Positions 1-6,395 of a stretch of 14,334 bases of DNA are shown here, in pieces. The notes beneath the pieces are model-generated. The model worked only from the letters and a program-made list of their open reading frames with translations. It was not told the origin of the DNA and ran no database searches. The DNA is taken from positions 1 to 14,334 of the forward strand of contig DPJL01000335.1 of assembly GCA_003543035.1 (NCBI GenBank). The letters are read 5' to 3'. Each line of letters opens with the position of its first letter. Position 1 is the stretch's first letter. The position numbers and the translations under genes were made by a program. Origin of the DNA: Micromonosporaceae bacterium. Its GTDB lineage: Bacteria > Actinomycetota > Actinomycetes > Mycobacteriales > Micromonosporaceae.

Positions 1-1638
1 AAGGGAATGCAGACGGTCTTCTGTTGACAGCTGGTTTGGCGGGCCGCCGTGGGGGTCTGGATCATCGGGTGGGTTTCCGTTGACGGGCGGTTGGTCGTCG
101 AGGGGTATGGATAGTTCGATTTGGACGTTCCAGCCGGTGACACGGACTTGGTGGACGACGAGGCGGAGAAGTTGTTGTCGTTGTTCAAAGTTTAGGTCGT
201 CGATGGCGGCTAGGACCCGTTCGGCGAAGGCTGCGACGCGTCCGCGTAGCTGGTTGTCGCGGGCCAGGTCGTGTCGTTGCGTGGTGAGTGCCTCACGTTT
301 CTGCCGCAGGTCGCGTTGGCGGTGTTCGATGTCTGTGGCGCGTCGTTGCAGATCGGTAAGCTGCAACAACCCGGCCTGGTAGAGGTCAGCCAGGCGATGG
401 CGTTCGGCGGCGACGTGGTCGAGTTTGCGGTCAAGGCGGGCCAGCTCGGCTGCGAGCAGCTCATCGTCAGGTGCCGGGGTGTGAGCCAGGACCGCTTGTT
501 CACCGGCAAGCAGGACATCTGGGCGTAGCAGCGCGGCGCGGACCTGGTCGAAGACGAACGTATCTAGTGCGTCGGCGCGGATGTTGCGTTCCGGGCAGCG
601 CCGATCGGTGCCGCCTGCTTTGATCGGGTCGTGATTGTGGCAGTAGTAGTAGCGGTGCCAGGTTCCGTTGCGGCCACGCATTTTGTGGCAGCTGGTGCCG
701 ACCTTGCAGTGACCGCATTTGACCAGGCCGCGTAGCAGCCAGTGACCTGGCGGCGTGCGTCGCGGGCTCCACTGGCTGTTGTCGCGGCTGACGCGCCCGG
801 CGGCGTCGAATTCGTCCTCGGCGATGATGGCTGGAATGGCGATGGGAATCCATTCCTCGCGCGGCCGGACGGCTTGTTTGGTCTTGCGGGCGGTGCCATG
901 GCTGGCAACGGTTTCAGTGCGGTTGAAGTAGACCCGCCCGACATAGGCCTCGTTGCGCAGCAGCCGCCCAAGCGTTGACACGCCCCAGACGCCGCGTTTG
1001 CTTCTCGGCGTGGGCACTTGGTCGTCGGCCAGGCGCCGCGAGATTTCGCGCATGGAATGCCCGCCGGCCACGTAGTCGGTGAAGATGCGCCGGACCACTG
1101 TGGCTTCTGGCTCGAAGACTTCCAGCCGGGCAGGGCCTTGGCTGTCGCGGGGCACCCGCCGATATCCATACGGGGTGCGCCAGGACAGCACTTCCCCGGC
1201 ACGGGAGCGAAATAGCTTGCCGCGCCGGTATCGCTCGGTGATTTTGGCTCGCTCATATTCGGCGATCACACCCTGGACCTGAGTGAGCAGGCGGGCCTGA
1301 GGGTCATCGCTTATCTGAGGAGCGTCGGTGAACTTGACCGAAACGCCATGTCGGGCCAGCTCATCCAGCACGATCACTTGGTAGGCGTAGACGCGGGCCA
1401 GACGGTCCGGGGACAGACACCACACGGTGTCGATGAGCCCAACCTCCGCAGCATCACGCAGAGCGTCCAGGCCGGGCCGGTCCAGCCGTGCGCCGGAGGT
1501 GCCGTCGTCGCAGAACTCGGCCACCAGCTCGTCACCGACCTCGGTGACATGAGCGCGTAGCAGTTCGAGCTGGGAGCCGATAGTGCCGCGTTGCTGCTGG
1601 CCCTCGGTGGAGACCCGAGCGTAGATCGCCGCTCTCAC
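1..1638 (-). CDS. Large serine recombinase, 3' end cut by window edge
   Basis: Site-specific serine recombinase/integrase that would cut and rejoin DNA through a 5'-phosphoserine link. The frame is open from the GTG at 1638 to base 1 (546 codons, no stop in the window). Resolvase N-domain, residues 1-140: ARVS with Arg8 and catalytic Ser10, SGARLDRPG (Arg54), and PDRLAR with Asp78, Arg79 and Arg82, so the active site looks intact. Recombinase domain about 155-290 (PYGYRRVP, then LGRLLRNEAYVGRVYFNRTE). Zinc ribbon with Cys308, Cys311, Cys333 and Cys348. Charged coiled coil about 388-465. The end is Pro/Asp/Gly-rich, so little is probably missing. GTG is preferred because VRAAIYARVS is the usual family beginning and it lies 2 nt after the stop of the upstream gene. 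Target site and mobile element are unknown; the family assignment is secure. Confidence 0.93.
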   Translation of the reverse strand, partial: MRAAIYARVSTEGQQQRGTIGSQLELLRAHVTEVGDELVAEFCDDGTSGARLDRPGLDALRDAAEVGLIDTVWCLSPDRLARVYAYQVIVLDELARHGVSVKFTDAPQISDDPQARLLTQVQGVIAEYERAKITERYRRGKLFRSRAGEVLSWRTPYGYRRVPRDSQGPARLEVFEPEATVVRRIFTDYVAGGHSMREISRRLADDQVPTPRSKRGVWGVSTLGRLLRNEAYVGRVYFNRTETVASHGTARKTKQAVRPREEWIPIAIPAIIAEDEFDAAGRVSRDNSQWSPRRTPPGHWLLRGLVKCGHCKVGTSCHKMRGRNGTWHRYYYCHNHDPIKAGGTDRRCPERNIRADALDTFVFDQVRAALLRPDVLLAGEQAVLAHTPAPDDELLAAELARLDRKLDHVAAERHRLADLYQAGLLQLTDLQRRATDIEHRQRDLRQKREALTTQRHDLARDNQLRGRVAAFAERVLAAIDDLNFEQRQQLLRLVVHQVRVTGWNVQIELSIPLDDQPPVNGNPPDDPDPHGGPPNQLSTEDRLHSL

Positions 1639-1640
1639 CC

Positions 1641-1967
1641 TTACCCCACCTGCCCAATTGAGACCATCGATGTGTTGGCCAACGGGCTGGCAGAGGCCAG
1701 AATCAACGCGAATCCTGCCGCCAGCGCCTCGGCCCGCGCATCAGTATGTGGGCTCCAGCGAGCCCGTCTGGCCCCGAGTAGCTCAGCATGAAACACCGGT
1801 TCCGTTGCCGGCCAAGCGATTAACCCGGCCAGACCGCGCCGGGCGAACTGCGCCGCCGCCAAGGATTGCGGCAACGCGCCGGTGTCCAGCACCTGTGAGC
1901 GTAAGGTTTCGTAGGCGGATTGGGCTGCTTCGGCCACCGGCCAGAACGATCGAAGTTTCAGGCTCAC
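1641..1967 (-). CDS. Unknown 108-aa protein between HTH and recombinase genes
   Basis: Not a family I can name. The GTG start overlaps the stop of the upstream HTH gene (GTGA), and its TAA stop lies 2 nt before the recombinase GTG, so the three genes are almost certainly translated together. The protein begins VSLKLRSFWPVAEAAQSAYE. It is rich in Ala, Leu and Arg, has no signal peptide, no Cys and no clear transmembrane helix, and looks like a mostly helical cytoplasmic protein (helices about 12-26, 34-52 and 76-93). The frame stays open far upstream to 2654, but that part is the shadow of the HTH gene. From memory, similar short proteins occur beside actinobacterial recombinases. A role as recombinase accessory or directionality factor is inference only. 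Confidence 0.75.
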   Translation of the reverse strand: MSLKLRSFWPVAEAAQSAYETLRSQVLDTGALPQSLAAAQFARRGLAGLIAWPATEPVFHAELLGARRARWSPHTDARAEALAAGFALILASASPLANTSMVSIGQVG

Positions 1968-2392
1968 CGGCGGCGTGCCCGTTCGATGGTGCGCCGATGC
2001 AGCTCCACTCCAAAGCGTTGCGCCACTTCGGCGGCAAGCTGCGCCCCGGAAGTCTCCGGCGCTGCACTGTCCAAAAACGACACAATCTGCGTGGTCAATT
2101 TGAGCGGGCCGCGCCGGCCGCGCTTGTCGTCGAGTAAACCGTTCATCCCACCCTGCTCGAACGCGGATCGCACGAGATAAAACCCGGCCCGGGAGTAGCC
2201 GTGAGCGGCCGCCGCATCGGTGACAGTCCACCCGTCCACGGAATGCGCACGCAGCATCTCGTACTTGACCTGCACCTTGTCCAGCGCCAGAAAGAACCCG
2301 CCGCCAGCGAACAACGCAGCGTTCACCTCCCCGGCCCGCGAATGCACCAATCCCGTCTCCAGCAACACGCGCCGCCGGTTTGCCTCGCTCAT
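1964..2392 (-). CDS. Helix-turn-helix DNA-binding protein, first gene of recombinase operon
   Basis: A 142-aa protein with a homeodomain-like/winged helix-turn-helix of the sort found at the N-terminus of IS630-type transposases. Residues 43-88 hold the core: KYEMLRAH, then TVTDAAAAHGYSRAGFYLVRS, with GLLDDKRGRRG as the basic wing and linker. Residues 96-142 (KLTTQIVSFL to LHRRTIERARRR) form a second helical, basic DNA-contact region. There is no catalytic DDE domain, so it is a stand-alone binder rather than a transposase. The ATG at 2392 is chosen over one 7 codons upstream because AAGGAGG lies 5 nt before it. Its stop overlaps the next gene. It may control this operon or bind the recombination site; both ideas are inferred from context. 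Confidence 0.82.
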   Translation of the reverse strand: MSEANRRRVLLETGLVHSRAGEVNAALFAGGGFFLALDKVQVKYEMLRAHSVDGWTVTDAAAAHGYSRAGFYLVRSAFEQGGMNGLLDDKRGRRGPLKLTTQIVSFLDSAAPETSGAQLAAEVAQRFGVELHRRTIERARRR

Positions 2393-2684
2393 CGCACCCT
2401 CCTTCGGGCACAAACGCTAACTGCACTATTCGGGCATGTCGACTATTTAGCACCGCGTGTCTCATCGGGTCACTCAAAAGCAGTAACTCAACCCCTATGA
2501 GGGCAACGGCCATCGGCCTAGCGCTCAAGCATTGCGACGTTCTTTGCTGGACACTGCGGCGGTAATTGCTAGACATATCAGGCTCCATGAACAGGCGGCC
2601 GAAGCGGCCGGCGACGATGGTCAGGATGTATATAGAGACCCGCAACTGGCCCATCCGAAGCCAAGACCACCGTTAAACGCAGCT
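2393..2684. other. A/T-richer, poorly coding stretch upstream of the recombinase module
   Basis: About 290 bases between the HTH start and the convincing part of the next plus-strand frame. It is visibly less GC-rich than the flanking genes and contains the candidate operon promoter. In the plus frame that begins with TTG at 2532, third positions are not GC-biased until about 2690, so coding there is doubtful. A short frame at 2587-2676 has strong GC third positions but stops after 29 codons and lacks a clear ribosome site. The region may be a boundary between inserted and older DNA. I saw no tRNA and no obvious long direct or terminal repeat. Confidence 0.4.
2444..2473 (-). promoter_or_regulatory. 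Possible promoter of the HTH-recombinase operon
   Basis: On the minus strand GTGACC (2468-2473) resembles a -35 box. TAAATA (2444-2449) could be a weak -10 box 18 nt away. Transcription would begin near 2437, giving a leader of about 45 nt before the HTH start. An imperfect inverted repeat, CTCAT (2461-2465) with ATGAG (2497-2501), overlaps the -35 side. The match is moderate and rests on sequence inspection alone. Confidence 0.3.
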
Positions 2685-2957
2685 TTGCGTTCCGCCCGTG
2701 CTCTCATTGGACGATTGGTACCTGCCTTCGGCCGCGCAGTCGTTCAAGCAGCCATGTTCATCAGCACCACAGTGGTTGTCGTGGCGCTCCCCGCTGTTCT
2801 CGGCTACGGCCGGACCGGCGATCTACCGTCGGCGTTGCCCCGCGACTATGGGCGAGGGCTGCTCTTCGTTCTCGGGCTGATCTGGCTGACCGCTGCGGCT
2901 GTGCTCATCGTCCAGGCCGTTAGGCATCGTGCGCGTGCTTCTGTGACTCAGGATTAG
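2532..2957 (+). CDS. Hypothetical small membrane protein, possibly 5'-truncated
   Basis: The frame runs from TTG at 2532 to TAG at 2957 (141 codons). The persuasive part is the C-terminal third. From Met at 2754 it has two hydrophobic helices (FISTTVVVVALPAVLGY and GLLFVLGLIWLTAAAVLIV) separated by a short polar loop, then a basic tail (RHRARASV); third positions are mostly G/C. The stop overlaps the stop of the convergent DUF1801 gene (shared TTAG at 2954-2957), a normal arrangement for two real convergent genes. The first 50 codons have poor codon bias. None of the possible starts (TTG 2532, TTG 2685, ATG 2754) has a good ribosome site. Either the true protein is short, or an older gene has lost its 5' part. 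No function can be given. Confidence 0.42.
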   Translation: MRRSLLDTAAVIARHIRLHEQAAEAAGDDGQDVYRDPQLAHPKPRPPLNAALRSARALIGRLVPAFGRAVVQAAMFISTTVVVVALPAVLGYGRTGDLPSALPRDYGRGLLFVLGLIWLTAAAVLIVQAVRHRARASVTQD

Positions 2958-3349
2958 CTCTTGGCTTTCAACTTGCGCCAGCCGCCCGCGCGATTGTTGG
3001 CGATGATTTGCATGAACATCGCCTTCAGCGCCCGGGTGTTGATGGTTTCGCCCTGGCGGATGGCGACGGTGCGACCGGTCGAGTTGTTGTGCCCGCCGGT
3101 GATGATGCCCTCGGGATCGGGAACGATCGCGCCGTCGTAGAGGAAGACGTTGACGTGATCCTTGGCCGCCAGCAGAGCGCAGATGTTCCCCTGCAACACG
3201 AAGTAGGGCCGGTTGGTGAACTTGATGGTCTCGACCACCTCGCGGTCGGCGCTGTGGACCAGATCGCGGACCTTGTGGCAGATGGCTTGCTGCCATTCGG
3301 GCAGGGCATCGATGTAGACGTCGACGCGCGGATCAGCGGCGTACTTCAT
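2954..3349 (-). CDS. DUF1801 (YdhG/YdeI-like) domain protein
   Basis: A 131-aa cytoplasmic protein matching the DUF1801/YdhG family, single-domain proteins of about 110-150 aa. It begins with a helix (VDVYIDALPEWQQAICHKVRDLVHSAD), followed by the typical beta-strands ETIKFTNRPYFVLQ, ICALLAAKDHVNVFLYDGA and a Gly/Asn loop (GGHNNSTGRTVAI). A basic helical end, KAMFMQIIANNR, closes it. Some family members have been linked to iron or stress handling, but the biochemical role is not established, and nothing here specifies it. GGTGGA lies 5 nt before the ATG. The gene lies 46 nt after the membrane protein gene on the same strand, so it could be the last gene of the sigma-factor transcript. Confidence 0.82.
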   Translation of the reverse strand: MKYAADPRVDVYIDALPEWQQAICHKVRDLVHSADREVVETIKFTNRPYFVLQGNICALLAAKDHVNVFLYDGAIVPDPEGIITGGHNNSTGRTVAIRQGETINTRALKAMFMQIIANNRAGGWRKLKAKS

Positions 3350-3395
3350 GGTGTTCCACCATATCGCGAAGTACGCCGCTGAAACTGCTGATGGG

Positions 3396-4691
3396 CTAAG
3401 GGATGCGGACGAGGGTGTAGCCGTTGGAGCGGTAGCGCCAGGTTTGCTGCCCGGTGCGGGTCGTCACGATCAGCTCCGCCACACCATCGACGATCCGGTG
3501 GGACACGATGCCGGTGACCCCGTCGTTGCCGACCTTCAGCACGCCAACCGCCTTGGCGTCGGTGACGAAGCCCAGCCAGGTTTCCCAAACGCTGCCGTGG
3601 TGCTGGCACCTGACCGTAACTAGCGCGGCACCGCGGACCGGGGGATCGGGCTCGGTGAGTACGCCGGCGGAGATCTCGCCAAGCTCGAAGGCGGTTGCCG
3701 GTTTCACCGTGTCACCGGGAAAGTCCCGATCGCGGTAGGGCCAGGTGCCGCTTCGACTGTCCACAAAGGAGAGCAGACCGCCGCCACACGGCTGAAAGTC
3801 CTCGGAGCTGATGGTTATGAACTGGAAGTAGGAGTTGCGCAGGTCCACGTCTCGCACATCCGGCGGACCGTTCGGGGAGAACGCAGTCGGGCCGGCTGTT
3901 TGGACGAAACGGGTGCCGTTCCAGTGATACCGGCGCCGTTGCTCAGCTGTCGACGCGGGCGGATCGTTGTTGACCTCGACCCAGAGATCCCCGCCGGCCG
4001 GATAGAACCGTTGGAAGTCGACGATTCCGGGGATGTAGCCGAGCGTCTGGAAGCTGCCGGTGACCTCTTTGATGACGAGGAGTTGGTAGTTGACCTCGAC
4101 GCTGCCACAGGCCATCGGAATGGCCATCTCATCGCCGGGCTTGCCGTCGAGGTTGGCGTAGATCCCCATGGAACCTCGGAAGAAGACGAGATAGTCCGTC
4201 GGACGGCCGATCTCGTCCGGCCCGAGGGGTGCCTTGCCGGAGACGAAGGTGAATTGGCCCGCCCGGCATGTGCCGGGTTGGTCGCGCCAAGCCGGAAGGG
4301 TGAGAGTGGCGTTGCGAATCCGTTGCACCGTCGGCTCATTGACGAACCGCACCTGGTTGCCCGGTTCGGGTCCGGTGGCCGGCTCAGCGCCCGGACGCGC
4401 AGGCGATGGCGTGGCACTGGGCGGGATCGACGGTGAGATCGGATAGACGGGGTTTGGGGACTGGCTGACCACCGGTGGGTTATGGTCCACCTCTACCGGA
4501 GCCTTGATCATCAGGGTGGTGGAGAGAACTCCGGTCACGAGAAGCACCGTCGCCGCGGTCACTGTCATACGCCGCGTCTTTCTGGTGTGAGCCGCGTGGT
4601 AGATGGTCTCCGCGTCGGCGGGCATGAAACTTCTTGCCGCCGTTGCCCGGTAAGCCTCGAATACGGAGGCGAGATCGTCGTGGTCGTTCAT
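3396..4691 (-). CDS. Single-pass membrane protein coupled to ECF sigma factor, putative anti-sigma or sensor
   Basis: A 431-aa protein. It has a short acidic cytoplasmic start (1-42), one transmembrane helix at about 43-62 (TVTAATVLLVTGVLSTTLMI), a Pro/Ser/Ala-rich linker (about 70-112) and a large outer domain (113-431). The outer domain is rich in beta-strand-like segments and has four cysteines (142, 195, 302, 362) that could form two disulfides. The topology is that of a transmembrane regulator, but the 40-residue N-tail has no recognisable zinc-binding anti-sigma motif (no HxxxCxxC). The sigma-factor stop overlaps the start region (GTGATG). The ATG at 4691 is preferred over the GTG at 4694 because GGAG lies 7 nt before the ATG but only 4 nt before the GTG. 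A role in holding or signalling to the sigma factor is inferred from coupling; the outer domain was not recognised. Confidence 0.85.
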   Translation of the reverse strand: MNDHDDLASVFEAYRATAARSFMPADAETIYHAAHTRKTRRMTVTAATVLLVTGVLSTTLMIKAPVEVDHNPPVVSQSPNPVYPISPSIPPSATPSPARPGAEPATGPEPGNQVRFVNEPTVQRIRNATLTLPAWRDQPGTCRAGQFTFVSGKAPLGPDEIGRPTDYLVFFRGSMGIYANLDGKPGDEMAIPMACGSVEVNYQLLVIKEVTGSFQTLGYIPGIVDFQRFYPAGGDLWVEVNNDPPASTAEQRRRYHWNGTRFVQTAGPTAFSPNGPPDVRDVDLRNSYFQFITISSEDFQPCGGGLLSFVDSRSGTWPYRDRDFPGDTVKPATAFELGEISAGVLTEPDPPVRGAALVTVRCQHHGSVWETWLGFVTDAKAVGVLKVGNDGVTGIVSHRIVDGVAELIVTTRTGQQTWRYRSNGYTLVRIP

Positions 4692-5176
4692 CACTTGTCT
4701 CCGTTCCGATAGCCATGCAGGTGTACGGCCAACTCGGCCCGGCCGCGGTGCAGCCAGGATTTGACGGTGCCCTCGGCAGCACCCGTCTCGGCGACGATGT
4801 CCGCGATGGACATGTCGGCGAGGTAGTGCAACACCAAGGCGCGCCGAAGTTGCTCGGGCAGCTTGCGCAGAGCCTGAACCAGTACCATCCGGTCAAGTCC
4901 CAGATCGGGTCCTGGTGGGGGCGGCGGGTTTGGATCCAGTACTCGCCGAAAGATCTTTAATCGTTTGTGTCTTGTCATCGCGAGATTCCAGGCCACCCGG
5001 CGCACCCATGCGACGGGATCGTCATACTGCTGGACCCTTTCCCAGCGTTCCCAGGCCCGGATGAAAGCCTCCTGGACCAGGTCATGGGTTTCGGCGGCGT
5101 CGCCGGTGAACGCGTAAAGCTGTCCGGCCAAGTCCGCGAAGCGAGCCTGATACAGGCTCGCGAAATCCTGATCCAC
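4691..5176 (-). CDS. SigE-family ECF RNA polymerase sigma factor
   Basis: An extracytoplasmic-function sigma factor that would direct RNA polymerase to a small set of promoters. Sigma region 2 spans about residues 4-72 (DFASLYQARFADLAGQLYAF, DLVQEAFIRAWERW, DPVAWVRRVAWNLAMTRHKR). A proline run (DPNPPPPPGP, 81-90) forms the linker. Sigma region 4 spans about 98-152 (ALRKLPEQLRRALVLHYLADM, then the HTH SIADIVAETGAAEGTVKSWLHRGRAEL). The frame extends to an ATG at 5281 (196 aa), but that ATG lacks a ribosome site and the extra 35 residues precede the normal family beginning. The GTG at 5176 follows GAGAGGG by 6 nt and gives 161 aa, typical of SigE-type factors, so I chose it. It is coupled to the membrane protein downstream and divergent from the transporter operon; targets are unknown. 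Confidence 0.92.
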   Translation of the reverse strand: MDQDFASLYQARFADLAGQLYAFTGDAAETHDLVQEAFIRAWERWERVQQYDDPVAWVRRVAWNLAMTRHKRLKIFRRVLDPNPPPPPGPDLGLDRMVLVQALRKLPEQLRRALVLHYLADMSIADIVAETGAAEGTVKSWLHRGRAELAVHLHGYRNGDK

Positions 5177-5281
5177 GGCCCGCCCTCTCGGTAGCGCGAC
5201 CAAAGCTGCATCCATGCCCATGACACTGGCGACTTCAGGATCAGGTTGCCTAGATCGGACACGCGGCACAATCGCGAGCAT

Positions 5282-5362
5282 CCGTAACGGCGGTTTATGC
5301 CCGGAATGACATGTATTGCGGCATGACGGTCTACGATCTAGCTAGAAACTGGAAGGCCGTCA
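5282..5362. promoter_or_regulatory. Divergent intergenic region between sigma factor and transporter operon
   Basis: The space between the longest sigma frame and the first permease gene (186 bp if sigma starts at 5176). For the transporter side, TGACAT (5307-5312) with TACGAT (5332-5337) at 19 nt, or TTGCGG (5316-5321) with TAGCTA (5339-5344) at 17 nt, are weak sigma-70-like pairs. GGAAGG (5351-5356) is a good ribosome site 6 nt before the permease ATG. I saw no clear GGAAC-type ECF promoter and no strong operator palindrome. Confidence 0.35.
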
Positions 5363-6367
5363 ATGACCTCACCACTTGATGTCCCCGGGGCGGCCATCGA
5401 GGCGCAGCCCGAGGCCGTCCTGAAGGGCATCGAGCACAAGGCCATCGAAGGCCGATCGCTGGGTCAGATCGCCTGGCTGCGGCTGAAGCGCGACAAGGTC
5501 GCGCTCGGTGGTGGCGTCGTGGTCATCCTTCTGATCCTGGCCGCTGTGCTGGCCCCGTTGCTGACGAAGATCGCCGGTGGCTCGCCCACCGAGTTCAATC
5601 AGGATCTGATCGACCCGACCTTCAGCAAACCCAAGGGGGAAGGGCTTTTCGCGGGGTTCAGCTGGGCCCATCCGTTCGGCGTGGAGCCGCGCAGCGGCCG
5701 GGATGTGTTCAGCCGAGTCCTTTACGGGGCACAGATCTCACTCCTGATCGGCTTTCTGGCCACCCTGCTGTCGGTCTCCATCGGCACCATCACCGGGGTC
5801 GTGGCGGCCTACTTCGGCGGCTGGGTCGACACGCTGATCAGCCGCTCAATGGACGTCTTCCTCGCCTTCCCCCTGCTGCTGTTCGCCCTCGCGCTGGCCG
5901 GCGTCATCCCGGACAGCGCCTTCGGATTGAGCGGCAACTCACTGCGCATCGCCGTGCTGGTCTTCATCATCGGCTTCTTCAACTGGCCCTACATCGGCCG
6001 GATCATCCGCGGTCAGACCCTGGCCCTACGGGAGCGGGAATTCGTGGACGCCTCCCGCAGCCTCGGCGCCAGCGGGCGCTGGGTGATCTTCCGCGAGCTG
6101 ATGCCGAACCTGGTCGCCCCGATCCTGGTCTACGCCACCCTCATGATCCCCACGAACATCCTTTTCGAGGCGGCACTGTCGTTCCTTGGCGTCGGCATCC
6201 GGCCCCCGACACCGTCGTGGGGCAAGATGCTCGCCGACGCGGTGCCCTTCTACTCGGTCGCGCCGATGTACATGGTCGTGCCCGGACTGGCCATCTTCAT
6301 CACGGTGATGGCTTTCAACCTGCTCGGCGACGGGCTGCGCGATGCGCTCGATCCACGGGCCAGATAG
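5363..6367 (+). CDS. Peptide/nickel-type ABC transporter permease (DppC-like)
   Basis: Inner-membrane permease of a Dpp/Opp-class importer, pairing with the second permease at 8135. At 334 aa it is of normal length. An N-terminal OppC_N segment includes the first membrane helix (about 47-67, VALGGGVVVILLILAAVLAPLL), followed by an outer loop and the WAHPFGVEPRSGRDVFSRVLYG signature (101-122) that precedes the transport domain. Further helices lie at about 125-150, 165-182, 194-212, 250-268 and 303-322. The EAA loop that docks on the ATPase is at about 228-255 (VDASRSLGASGRWVIFREL). It is unusual that this permease gene comes first in the operon, before the receptor. Substrate cannot be read from the permease; dppC is a family label only. 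Confidence 0.94.
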   Translation: MTSPLDVPGAAIEAQPEAVLKGIEHKAIEGRSLGQIAWLRLKRDKVALGGGVVVILLILAAVLAPLLTKIAGGSPTEFNQDLIDPTFSKPKGEGLFAGFSWAHPFGVEPRSGRDVFSRVLYGAQISLLIGFLATLLSVSIGTITGVVAAYFGGWVDTLISRSMDVFLAFPLLLFALALAGVIPDSAFGLSGNSLRIAVLVFIIGFFNWPYIGRIIRGQTLALREREFVDASRSLGASGRWVIFRELMPNLVAPILVYATLMIPTNILFEAALSFLGVGIRPPTPSWGKMLADAVPFYSVAPMYMVVPGLAIFITVMAFNLLGDGLRDALDPRAR

Positions 6368-6395
6368 TGACACACACCAACGGGGGTAACACGTA

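Noticed and set aside
564..1256. 230-residue minus-strand frame, and similar frames at 210-518 and 500-853
   Set aside because: They are out of phase with the recombinase reading frame, which is open over the whole stretch and has recognisable motifs. Their compositions (Ala/Arg/Pro/Ser-rich) are typical of shadows.
2461..2501. Imperfect inverted repeat CTCAT...ATGAG as an att or operator site
   Set aside because: Only five paired bases plus an irregular GGG/CCC match; too weak to call apart from mentioning it with the promoter.
1641..2654. A 337-codon minus-strand frame as one gene
   Set aside because: Its upstream two thirds lie across the HTH gene in another phase and look like shadow sequence. 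Only the last 108 codons, from the GTG at 1967, are protein-like.
2393..2957. tRNA gene or attachment-site remnant at the edge of the recombinase module
   Set aside because: No cloverleaf or T-loop-like sequence was found on inspection, and no matching direct repeat pair can be seen because the other edge is outside the window.
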